The notes below the pieces were generated by a model, which had not been told where the DNA came from, made no database searches, and saw only the letters and a list, made by a program, of their open reading frames with translations. From positions 3,202,578 to 3,266,577 of the forward strand of contig CP126531.1 in NCBI GenBank assembly GCA_030167125.1: a stretch of 64,000 nt of DNA, in the 5' to 3' direction. The number at the start of each line of letters is the position of its first letter. Within the stretch, counting starts at the first letter, position 1. The DNA comes from Rhodanobacteraceae bacterium. GTDB taxonomy: Bacteria > Pseudomonadota > Gammaproteobacteria > Xanthomonadales > Rhodanobacteraceae. This document shows positions 1 to 8,141 of this stretch, in pieces. Position numbers and translations under genes: made by a program.

Positions 1-1
1 C

Positions 2-1285
2 GTCAAGGAAGTGTATGCCGAGATGTTGATCCCGATCCTGAAGGACATGCCGTTCGCGCGTGCCCTGAACCTGACGTTGGGCGACCGCTATTCGAAATAC
101 AACACGGTGGGCAGCACCAACAACTGGAAGGTTGCGCTCGAATACCGTCCGATCGATGACTTGATGTTGCGCGGCACGGTGACCAGCGTATTCCGTGCGC
201 CCAGCATTGCCCAGCTCTACGGGCCGCCGGTCAGCAGCGCGCCGCGCCTGAGTTACGATCCGTGCACCGGCTTCCGTGGTGCCCCGGCCGGCAGTGGCCC
301 TGCATTGGCTTGTATCAACGTGCCTACTGACGGTTCGTATGTCGACTCGTACGTTGCCTCCGGCCAGCAGTTGACCGCGATCAACGGCGGCGCGCAGTTC
401 TTCGGCGTGCACCTGAAGCCGGAAAGCGGCAAGACCTTCGATTTCGGTGCCGTCTATTCGCCGCATTTCATCCCGGGTCTGTCCTTGAGCGCGGACTTCT
501 GGCGCGTGTACCTCAACAACACGATCAACAACGTGGGGGTGCAAACCTCCGTGATCGAGTGCTACGCGGGCGTGTTGTCGTTCTGCCCGAACGTTGCCAA
601 TCGTGCGCCCGAGAGTGCACCGGGCGCCAACGATGGCGGCGACCCCAATGTCTGGATCCAGCCGATCGCGAACCTGGGCCGCATCGACGTCAAGGGCATC
701 GATTTCGCCGGAAACTACAAGCTGCCGCAGTTCTCGTTCGGCCAGTTCGATCTCGGTCTGCAGGGCACCTACCTGACCCAGTACAAGATCAATACCGCTC
801 CGGGAACCGCGGGCACCCTGGTCTTGAACGGCGTGGGCAACATGGGCACGTTCGGGTCGGCGCTGAACGGGTCGTGCCCGTTCCCCGCGGGTGGCATTTG
901 CTTCTTCCCGCGGATCCGCGCCACCGGCACCCTGGGCTGGCAGCTCGGTCCGTGGGATGCGCAGTGGACGATGCGCTACATCAGCAAGTTCAAGGCGGGT
1001 TCGGACGATCCCACGCAGTACGCGAACATGGAAAAGGGCGTTGGCCCAGCTTCGGGCGCCGTACCGCCTTTGGTCATCCGCTACGGCGCCACGGTGTACA
1101 ACAACGTGCAGGTCGGCTACAACATCGTACCGCTCAACACCAAGATTTCGGTCGGTGTGGACAACGTGTTCGACAAGCAGCCACCGTTCCTGTATGCCAA
1201 CAACAGCTTGAACGCCAACACGGATCCGGAGGACTTCGACGTGCTCGGCCGGTACTACTGGGGCCGCATCACGGTCAACTTCTGA
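2..1285 (+). CDS. TonB-dependent receptor, C-terminal part (5' end outside window)
   Basis: The reading frame is open from the window edge, so this is the C-terminal ~427 residues of a longer protein. Alternating aromatic/polar strands, a 'VFRAPSIAQLYGPP' segment typical of TonB-receptor barrels, a late 'VGVDNVFDKQPP' segment and a terminal aromatic residue ('RITVNF') identify an outer-membrane beta-barrel of the TonB-dependent receptor family, which imports substrates using TonB/ExbBD energy. Four Cys occur in extracellular-loop-like stretches (for example 'DPCTG', 'IECYAG'), as is common in the large receptors of Lysobacterales and sphingomonads. The plug domain is not in view, so the substrate cannot be predicted. 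A strong terminator follows, separating it from the TPR-sulfotransferase genes downstream. Confidence is high for the family, low for function. Confidence 0.93.
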   Translation, partial: VKEVYAEMLIPILKDMPFARALNLTLGDRYSKYNTVGSTNNWKVALEYRPIDDLMLRGTVTSVFRAPSIAQLYGPPVSSAPRLSYDPCTGFRGAPAGSGPALACINVPTDGSYVDSYVASGQQLTAINGGAQFFGVHLKPESGKTFDFGAVYSPHFIPGLSLSADFWRVYLNNTINNVGVQTSVIECYAGVLSFCPNVANRAPESAPGANDGGDPNVWIQPIANLGRIDVKGIDFAGNYKLPQFSFGQFDLGLQGTYLTQYKINTAPGTAGTLVLNGVGNMGTFGSALNGSCPFPAGGICFFPRIRATGTLGWQLGPWDAQWTMRYISKFKAGSDDPTQYANMEKGVGPASGAVPPLVIRYGATVYNNVQVGYNIVPLNTKISVGVDNVFDKQPPFLYANNSLNANTDPEDFDVLGRYYWGRITVNF

Positions 1286-1315
1286 CCGTCGCTGCCAAGC
1301 TGCAAGCTGCACCTC

Positions 1316-1353
1316 AAGGGCTGCACGAGTATTCTCGTGCAGCCCTTGCTTTT
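1316..1353 (+). terminator. Rho-independent terminator after the TonB receptor
   Basis: A perfect 14-bp inverted repeat (1316-1329 against 1334-1347, loop TATT) is followed by GCTTTT. It lies 30 bases after the receptor stop and ends 11 bases before the start of the first sulfotransferase gene, so that gene needs its own promoter or read-through. Confidence 0.88.
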
Positions 1354-1364
1354 CGTGTGACCAA

Positions 1365-3197
1365 ATGATGGATGTCGCCTTGGACTCGATTGTCGCCGCC
1401 TTGGAATCCGGCAATCCGCTTTCGGCCGAGCGTCTTTGCCGGACGCAGCTGCAGGAGAGCCCGGAGGCTGCCGATGTTGAAGTGCTGTTGGCCTTGAGCT
1501 TGTGGCGGCAGGGCAATCGCGACGGCGCGCTGGAGATTTATGCGAAGTTGACGCGGCTTCACCCGGAACAAAGCATACATTGGCAAAACTATGCGACGGC
1601 ATTGCGGCAGGTCTCCGATCTGGAAGCCGCCGAACGCGCATCCGAAATGGCGGTACGCTTGGCGCCGGATGATGCAGAGCTGCTGGAACTGCACGGTCTG
1701 TTGCAGATGCAGCGCGGCAAACCGGCGGAAGCGCGGAATACACTGTTGCGGGCCTTCGGGAAGTCGCCGGATTCGCCATCCATCCGCATCCACGCCGCAC
1801 AGGCTTGCTCGGCTTGCCGGGACTATCGCGCCGAGGAACTGATCAAGCCCTGGCGAGAATGGCTGCCGCTGGAGGAGGGTTTGCAGCTGGAACTGGCGGG
1901 GGTGCAGATACAGCAAGGCGAGGCGATATCGGCGTTGGAAGTGTTGGAAGATTTGCTGCGGCGGGCACCCACCAATGTGTCTGCACAATTGTCGTTGGCG
2001 AGCGTGTATGAGCGGGTGAACCGCCTCTCCGACGCCGAGGCGATGCTGCAATCGATCGATACGTCCTCGACGCAGATTGACGACATCAGAGGCGCCGTTG
2101 ATCGCCAGCGTGCGCAATTGGCGCTGCGTCATGGCGATCCTGCAACAGCGCGAGCCATATTGGAACGGGTCGGGCCGGCCGGTGACGCCGATTACGGTTA
2201 CTGGTTCACGCTGGGAAATATCCGCGACAAGCTCGGCGACACGTCGGCTGCCATGCAGGCGCTCGCGGCAGCGCATGCTCGCCAGATCCAGGAGTTCGCC
2301 GTTGCCCTGCCGCATTACTTCGAACCCGGGGCTGAAATCCTGCCAAATGCCAACGTGCGGGTGGCCGCGTCCGATTATCGAGGATGGCCGCAGCTGAGCG
2401 CCCCGGATTCGTCACAATCGCCGGTGTTCGTAGTTGGCTTTCCGCGGTCGGGTACGACTTTGCTCGAACAGATGCTCGATGCACACCCGCGCCTGCAGTC
2501 AATGGATGAGCGGCCTTTTTTCAACATATTGGCGGGCCAGCTCGAAAGAAGCACGAATCTGGAAATTCCGCGGGATATCGCAAGCCTGCGTCAACGTGAT
2601 TGCGACGAACTGCGCAAGGGCTACCTGATTCTCGCGTGCGAAAAGGTGCCGCGCCGCTGGAATGCGCGGCTGGTGGACAAGAATCCGCTGAACATGCTCT
2701 GGCTGCCGATGATCCATCGCATGTTTCCGCACGCCAAGTTCGTCCTCGCGTTGCGGCATCCGTGCGATGCAATCCTGAGCTGCTACATGCAGAACTTTCG
2801 TGCAGCGGTGCTCGCGGTGGCCAGTGAGACCCTGGAACGCCTCGCCCGCGCCTATGTAGCCGCGATGCAAAACTGGCTGTACCACGTCGAGGTCTTCCAC
2901 CCCGATGTATTGGTGTCACGCTACGAAGACCTGGTGGCCGATCCGCACAGGCAGGCGCGTGAGATTGCTTCGTTCCTGGAAATCGATGATGCCGACGCGA
3001 TGCTGGGCTTCGCCGAGCGCGCAAGGCAGAAGGGATACATAAAAACGCCGAGCTATACGCAGGTCATTGAGCCAATCAACGCGAAAGGCGTGGGCCGTTG
3101 GCAACGGTACCGCGAATACTTCGAGCCGATATTGCCGATTTTGCAGCCCATGCTGGCGCATTGGCAGTACGCCGCGAATGCGCCGGCGACACAGTGA
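1365..3197 (+). CDS. TPR-repeat sulfotransferase (type C of this cluster)
   Basis: A 610-residue protein with two parts. Residues ~1-320 are helical TPR repeats (for example 'ALSLWRQGNRDGALEIYAKL' and 'LYERV'-like pairs). Residues ~350-600 form a PAPS-dependent sulfotransferase domain. The 5'-phosphosulfate-binding loop is 'FPRSGTT' at 359-365. A 'DKNPLN' segment lies at 438-443, and the 3'-phosphate-binding segment 'LRHPCDAILS' at 463-472. A 'GVGRW' motif is near the C-terminus. It should transfer sulfate from PAPS to a hydroxyl or amine, with the TPR arm probably binding the acceptor. No signal peptide is visible, so it is probably cytoplasmic. The next gene starts 12 bases downstream, so the two form one unit. 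The C-terminal half resembles bacterial relatives of heparan and tyrosylprotein sulfotransferases; the acceptor is unknown. Confidence 0.88.
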   Translation: MMDVALDSIVAALESGNPLSAERLCRTQLQESPEAADVEVLLALSLWRQGNRDGALEIYAKLTRLHPEQSIHWQNYATALRQVSDLEAAERASEMAVRLAPDDAELLELHGLLQMQRGKPAEARNTLLRAFGKSPDSPSIRIHAAQACSACRDYRAEELIKPWREWLPLEEGLQLELAGVQIQQGEAISALEVLEDLLRRAPTNVSAQLSLASVYERVNRLSDAEAMLQSIDTSSTQIDDIRGAVDRQRAQLALRHGDPATARAILERVGPAGDADYGYWFTLGNIRDKLGDTSAAMQALAAAHARQIQEFAVALPHYFEPGAEILPNANVRVAASDYRGWPQLSAPDSSQSPVFVVGFPRSGTTLLEQMLDAHPRLQSMDERPFFNILAGQLERSTNLEIPRDIASLRQRDCDELRKGYLILACEKVPRRWNARLVDKNPLNMLWLPMIHRMFPHAKFVLALRHPCDAILSCYMQNFRAAVLAVASETLERLARAYVAAMQNWLYHVEVFHPDVLVSRYEDLVADPHRQAREIASFLEIDDADAMLGFAERARQKGYIKTPSYTQVIEPINAKGVGRWQRYREYFEPILPILQPMLAHWQYAANAPATQ

Positions 3198-3209
3198 GAG
3201 GCTGCCGAG

Positions 3210-4865
3210 ATGGGTTTGAATGACCGCTTGTTCGCGCCGCCCGTTCAGGACGCATCGAAGGTCGAGGCGCGGTTGGCGAAGCTGCCTCCCGGGCTTCATG
3301 CAACGATACAGCGCGCGGGAGATGCGCTTGCGGGAGGCGATCTCCTTGCTGCGCAAAATTTGCTGCGTGGCGCCATGGCTGTCGCAGCGGCCCAGCCGGA
3401 CGTGCTGCGCATGCACGCACTCTTGCTTGCGCAGCAGGGCAATCTTCCGGCCTCGATCGCGGCAATGCGTGCCGCGTTGCGCGCGGCTCCCGATGACGCG
3501 GTGACGTACTCCCAGTACGCCCAGATCTGCGAAGCAGGAGGGGACTTGGATGCCGCGTTGCAATTGAGGCAAAGTGCCGTCGAACATTTGCCGGAATCGC
3601 CCCTGGCCTGGGCCGATCTCGGCGAACACCTGTATCAGTACCGTGGAATAGAGGCGGCAATACCGGCGCTCGAACGTGCAACGCGATTGGCGCCTGATTA
3701 CGCGCCTGCACAACTCAAGTACGGAAGCGCGCTCGTCGCCGTCGGGCGCGCTGCGGAAGGTGCCGCCTCGATCCGGCAAGCCCTCGCCATCGAACCAGCC
3801 TTCGGCGCGGCGTGGCTCGCGCTCGCGGATATCAAGACGGTCTCGATGACCGCCGACGAAATGACGCGCATGGGAGGGCTTCTGCGCGGGGACGCCGTTG
3901 ATGAAAGCGAGCGCACCGCGATCGGGTTCGCGCTGGGTCGAGCCCTCGAGGAAGCTGGTTCCTATGCTGAAGCGTTTGATTTGCTGGTCGATGCCAATGC
4001 GCGTCGAAAGGCGGAACTGCAGCCGTGGCCGGCGGAGCTTTTCCGCGCCGAGGTAAGCAGGGCTGAGCAGGTTTTCGACATGTCCACTCCCACCGGAGAA
4101 TGTTCCGGGCCCGGTGAGGAGATCATATTCGTAGTCGGAATGCCGCGTTCGGGAACGACGCTGGTCGAACAGATCCTGGCCTCGCACCATGACGTGCAGG
4201 CCGCCGGTGAACTGGGCGACCTGGCGCGGGTTCTGAGCGAGGAATCCGCGCGTCTGCAAATGCGCTACCCCGAATGGGTGCCGCGGGCAACCGCAAGCGA
4301 TTGGCGGCGCCTGGGTGAACGCTATCTCGAGCTGACTTCCCGCTGGCGCGCCAGCCGCAAGTTCTCGACCGACAAGATGCCGAACAATTGGCGTGCCATC
4401 GGCGCGATTCGCGCGATGCTGCCGGGGGCGCGCATCGTGGTTTGCCGGCGCGATCCGCTGGAGAATTGCTGGTCGTGTTTCAAGCAATACTTTCCGCACG
4501 GCTGGGAGTTCACCTACGACATGGACGAACTCGCACAATTCTGGCGGGCGTTCGACACGGTCGCCTCGCGGTGGGCGAAACACTCTCCGGCACACGTGCG
4601 GGAGCAGAGTTACGAAGAGCTGACGTCAAACCATGAACAGGAGATCCGCGCGTTGCTCGGATTCTGCGGACTCTCCTTCGATGACGCCTGCCTGCGGTTC
4701 GACAAGGTCCAGCGCAGCGTGGAAACGCTCAGTGCCGCCCAGGTCCGCCAACCCATGCAGCGGCACAAGCGCACGGCGGCGAACTACGGTGCGTTGCTCG
4801 ATCCCTTGCGGCGGGCGCTGCACATGCCGGCATCCGCCGCCACGGCCGGGAAGGTACCGGCCTGA
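3210..4865 (+). CDS. TPR-repeat sulfotransferase (type A, copy 1)
   Basis: A 551-residue protein: TPR repeats at ~25-290, then a sulfotransferase domain. The PAPS loop is 'MPRSGTTLVEQILASH' with PRSGTT at 312-317. It has a 'DKMPNNW' segment, a 3'-phosphate-binding segment 'CRRDPLENCWSC' and a C-terminal 'YGALLDPLRRAL' motif. It shares this C-terminus and the 'LVEQILASH' loop with the gene at 6445-8028, so the two are paralogues of one subtype. It is the second gene of a two-gene + strand unit (12-base gap). It converges on the minus-strand gene that ends at 4894, only 28 bases away, with no clear terminator between. Substrate unknown; no signal peptide. Confidence 0.88.
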   Translation: MGLNDRLFAPPVQDASKVEARLAKLPPGLHATIQRAGDALAGGDLLAAQNLLRGAMAVAAAQPDVLRMHALLLAQQGNLPASIAAMRAALRAAPDDAVTYSQYAQICEAGGDLDAALQLRQSAVEHLPESPLAWADLGEHLYQYRGIEAAIPALERATRLAPDYAPAQLKYGSALVAVGRAAEGAASIRQALAIEPAFGAAWLALADIKTVSMTADEMTRMGGLLRGDAVDESERTAIGFALGRALEEAGSYAEAFDLLVDANARRKAELQPWPAELFRAEVSRAEQVFDMSTPTGECSGPGEEIIFVVGMPRSGTTLVEQILASHHDVQAAGELGDLARVLSEESARLQMRYPEWVPRATASDWRRLGERYLELTSRWRASRKFSTDKMPNNWRAIGAIRAMLPGARIVVCRRDPLENCWSCFKQYFPHGWEFTYDMDELAQFWRAFDTVASRWAKHSPAHVREQSYEELTSNHEQEIRALLGFCGLSFDDACLRFDKVQRSVETLSAAQVRQPMQRHKRTAANYGALLDPLRRALHMPASAATAGKVPA

Positions 4866-4893
4866 GTGGACAAGCTCGGCAAGCAGCACCGGC

Positions 4894-6432
4894 TCATGCA
4901 AACGCAGTGCTCGCAAGCTGTGGAATGAAGGGAGCGTAGTTTTTCCAGCGGCCCACGGAATTCGAATGGATAGGCTGCCTGGCCTGCCAAAGGCTGGCCG
5001 TACTGATCGAGCCCGCTGGTGCGGCGGCAAGGTCCGCGCCGGCCAGACGCGTCGTGTCCAGCCTCATCCATGCCGCCTTGGCGGCGGTCGTTGCTTCCGG
5101 AGATGCGACAAGTTCCTCGTAGCGAACGGTTTCGATGGAATCCGGATACAGCCCGCGCCAATGCTCCATCAACTTCCGCTCGTCCTGCATCACGAGGGCG
5201 ATATCGTCGAAATCGTAGGCGTAGCCCTGCACGTCCTCGAGAAAGCACTGCATCCACAACGAGAGGGCGGTGTCGCGCGGATTGCGCCGGCAATGGATGA
5301 TCTTTGCGTCGGGGAACATGGCAAGCGCCAGGTCGACATAACGGAAGTTCAGTGGCTGCTTGTCGAGAAACCAGCGCGCATCCGCTGCATCGTCCTGGCG
5401 CGCCTGGGTCAGGTAGCGATGGGCCGCCTGCTGCAGGGAGGCTGCATCCGGCTGGCCGCACAAGTCCGGTTGCTGCGCAAGCCGGGCAAGCCAGGGAAGT
5501 TCGCCGCGATTGCGAACCTCCGGATAGCGGGACAACAGTTCGGCCAGAAGCGTCGTGCCCGTGCGCGGCATGCCGAGGATGAACACGGGCGTGAAGCCAT
5601 CCACCGGCTTTGCCGCGGCAATGAGCGGTTTCGATGCGAGCCTTGCCTCGACCAGGCGCCTCCACGCCTTGCGCGACCAGTTGCCGATGCGTTTCCGGAT
5701 CGCATTGCCTTCCAGGAAATGCCGTGCGGCGCGCTCGTAGTCGCCGATGTCATCGTTCGCCTTCCCCAATGCGAAATGCAATTCCGCCCTCGCCAGGTCC
5801 GACAGGTCAGTGCGCGCCAGGCCGGCCCGGAACAACGCAAAATCCGGATGGTCCGGATTCCTGTAACGAAGGGTGTTCGACAGGCCAATGGGCACGTGCC
5901 ACTCGAACGCACGCGGGTCGCGCTCCAGCGTGAACGTGTAATGCAATCGCGCGCGCTCGAATTCACCCAGCTGGATTGCAAGCATGCCTGCATATGCGTG
6001 CAGGCCAGTGTCATCCGGGTGCGCCGCAATTGCGGATTCGCAAATCAGCGCGGCGTCGTGCTTGCGGTTCGTCTCGTCGAGCAATTCGATGGCGCTGATG
6101 GCAAGGTCCGCAGCAAATGTCCCGGCGGTGAAGCATGCACTCAGCACCTTCGCTGCAGCGGCGGTCCGGCCCTCCTCCTTAAGGATGCGTGCGAGCGAGA
6201 ACGCCGAGGCGGCATCCGCGGGAGACTGCTCCAGCAAATCGCGGAAGATCGCTTCGGCCTGGCCGGCACGCCCCGACAGCTGGAGGATGCCGGCCTGGGT
6301 ACGACGCAGTGCGGTCGAAGCCGGATATTCACGTAGTGCCTGCGACAACAACTCCAATGCGCGCGGCATGTCACGCCGCAGCACCTGCGCGCGAACCAGT
6401 TCCAGCCACGCGTGTTCGCCATGTTGTGGCAT
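4894..6432 (-). CDS. TPR-repeat sulfotransferase (type B, copy 1)
   Basis: A 512-residue protein. Residues ~10-260 are TPR-like helical pairs; the sulfotransferase domain has 'MPRTGTT' (PRTGTT at 289-294; Thr replaces the usual Ser at the third position of the loop). It also has 'DKQPLNFRYVD', the 3'-phosphate segment 'CRRNPRDTALSLW', and a C-terminal 'WQARQPIHSNSVGRW' motif. These last three are shared almost residue for residue with the gene at 8142-9584, defining a second subtype. The start lies 12 bases after the stop of the upstream gene on the same strand, so the two are co-transcribed. Cytoplasmic by lack of a signal peptide. The acceptor is unknown. Confidence 0.87.
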   Translation of the reverse strand: MPQHGEHAWLELVRAQVLRRDMPRALELLSQALREYPASTALRRTQAGILQLSGRAGQAEAIFRDLLEQSPADAASAFSLARILKEEGRTAAAAKVLSACFTAGTFAADLAISAIELLDETNRKHDAALICESAIAAHPDDTGLHAYAGMLAIQLGEFERARLHYTFTLERDPRAFEWHVPIGLSNTLRYRNPDHPDFALFRAGLARTDLSDLARAELHFALGKANDDIGDYERAARHFLEGNAIRKRIGNWSRKAWRRLVEARLASKPLIAAAKPVDGFTPVFILGMPRTGTTLLAELLSRYPEVRNRGELPWLARLAQQPDLCGQPDAASLQQAAHRYLTQARQDDAADARWFLDKQPLNFRYVDLALAMFPDAKIIHCRRNPRDTALSLWMQCFLEDVQGYAYDFDDIALVMQDERKLMEHWRGLYPDSIETVRYEELVASPEATTAAKAAWMRLDTTRLAGADLAAAPAGSISTASLWQARQPIHSNSVGRWKNYAPFIPQLASTAFA

Positions 6433-6444
6433 GAAGCCTGCGCC

Positions 6445-8028
6445 TCAAACCCCGTGCAACGGAAGGCCGAGCGCCGCCCTGAATGGATCGAGCAGGCTGC
6501 CGTATTGCCGGGCGCGCGCGCTGTCGGCGCGCAGGGGTTCCCGCACCTGGGTGGCGCTTGGCGATCGCACCTCGCGCTCGGTCTTGTAAAAGTTCAGGCA
6601 GGGTTCCTCGAATGGCAGGCCACAGAAATCCAGCAATTTGCGAATGGAGGCTTCGGCATCGCCCACCAACGCCTCGTAATGGTGCTGGTAAACGTGTGAA
6701 GGATGCTGCGCGGCCCAGTGATTCGCGCTGCGGTCGAAGTCGCGCCAAAAAGCGGCGAGGTCTTCGGGGGTGCGGCTGTATTCGTTTCCGTCCGGCAGCA
6801 GTTGCCGGTAACAGGAGAAGCAGGTTTCCAGTGGATCACGGCGGCAGATCACGATGCGTGCACCCGGAAGCATTGCGCGAATGGCACCCGCGTATCTCCA
6901 GTTTCCCGTCAGCTTGTCGGTGAACCTCGGAAGCTTGCTGCGCCAATAGGCGGTGCGCTCGAGATAGCGCTCACCCAGGCGCTGCCAATCGGCCGGCGTC
7001 GCGCTGGCGGCCCACAGCGGAAATGGCTGGCCGCTGCGGTGCGACGCTTCACCGATCACCAGCGAGAGATCCGGCAGCTCGCCCGAGCCCGCCACTTGCG
7101 AATGCGAAGCAAGGATCTGTTCGACCAGCGTGGTGCCGGAGCGCGGCAAGCCGACGATGAAAATCACCTCACGGCCGAGGCCGGAATCCGGCGCTGGCGC
7201 AGGGGGCGGAGTGAACGCGGCAACGATGGCGTCGGCCGCCTTCGAAAACGCGCCTGCGTTCCAGCGCTGGCGCAATCGGGCAATCGCGTTGGCGCGCTGC
7301 AATGCATCCAGCGATTCGGGATAACGACCCTCGGCGTCCAGCGCCTTGGCCAGCGCAAATCCGATTGCAATGCGGTCATCGTCGGTGGCGTGGCCGTTGC
7401 GCAGCGCAGCGCGCATGCGTTCGATATCCGCCGGTTCAAAGGCGCCCGTACGCAGGTCGGCAAGGCCCCACCAAGCCATCCCCGCGGTGGGCCGCTCGGC
7501 CAGCACCTTGCGATATTCGGCCGCGGACGCCACTGCCTCGCCGCGCATGCGCAGCAGGTCACCCAGCAACGCGCGTGCGTCCACGTTGTCGGGCGCGAGC
7601 GCCACCGCACGCTGCACCGCTTCAGCCGCCTCTTCATTGCGCACGCAGCGCGTCAACATCACTCCGAGGTTGTACCAGGCGATTGCAAGCCCGGGCTGCA
7701 GCTCGCAAGCGCGGTGCAATGCGTGGATCGCGCCGTCGAAATCTCCGCTCGAACCGAGCACCGACCCAAGCGTGTTGAAATAAAGCGGATCCACGGGGCG
7801 CAGTTTGACCGCGCGCTGCATCGCGGCGATGGCGCGCGCGTGATCGCCGCGCAGGCTGAGGATTCCGGCGTGCAACCGCAAGACTTCCGGATGCTCGGGA
7901 TGGCTGGCCAATGCGGGACGAAGCTGCGCCGCAGCTTGGTCCACCCGTCCCATGTCCAACGCCCGCGCCGTCGCCACTACCTGCTGGGCGGCCTCGCTAT
8001 CGAGACCTTGCAGCCGGGGCGCCGTCAT
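6445..8028 (-). CDS. TPR-repeat sulfotransferase (type A, copy 2)
   Basis: A 527-residue protein, first gene of the minus-strand pair. Residues ~20-260 carry several canonical TPRs (for example 'AWYNLGVMLTRCVRNEEA' at ~118-135). The sulfotransferase domain has PRSGTT at 295-300 within 'IVGLPRSGTTLVEQILASH'. It also has 'DKLTGNW', the 3'-phosphate segment 'CRRDPLETCFSC' and a C-terminal 'YGSLLDPFRAALGL'. It is the closest relative in this window of the gene at 3210-4865. Its start is about 110 bases from the divergent gene at 8142, so the gap probably holds back-to-back promoters. Predicted PAPS:acceptor sulfotransferase; substrate unknown. Confidence 0.88.
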   Translation of the reverse strand: MTAPRLQGLDSEAAQQVVATARALDMGRVDQAAAQLRPALASHPEHPEVLRLHAGILSLRGDHARAIAAMQRAVKLRPVDPLYFNTLGSVLGSSGDFDGAIHALHRACELQPGLAIAWYNLGVMLTRCVRNEEAAEAVQRAVALAPDNVDARALLGDLLRMRGEAVASAAEYRKVLAERPTAGMAWWGLADLRTGAFEPADIERMRAALRNGHATDDDRIAIGFALAKALDAEGRYPESLDALQRANAIARLRQRWNAGAFSKAADAIVAAFTPPPAPAPDSGLGREVIFIVGLPRSGTTLVEQILASHSQVAGSGELPDLSLVIGEASHRSGQPFPLWAASATPADWQRLGERYLERTAYWRSKLPRFTDKLTGNWRYAGAIRAMLPGARIVICRRDPLETCFSCYRQLLPDGNEYSRTPEDLAAFWRDFDRSANHWAAQHPSHVYQHHYEALVGDAEASIRKLLDFCGLPFEEPCLNFYKTEREVRSPSATQVREPLRADSARARQYGSLLDPFRAALGLPLHGV

Positions 8029-8141
8029 GGATTACCCCGGTTCGCGAAAACGTTACGGGAAGTTCCGGTATATGGCATGGCGACAAAATCGATTCAATGT
8101 GGCTGGCTATCATAGATGACCTGGGTGCCCCGGACTTCAGC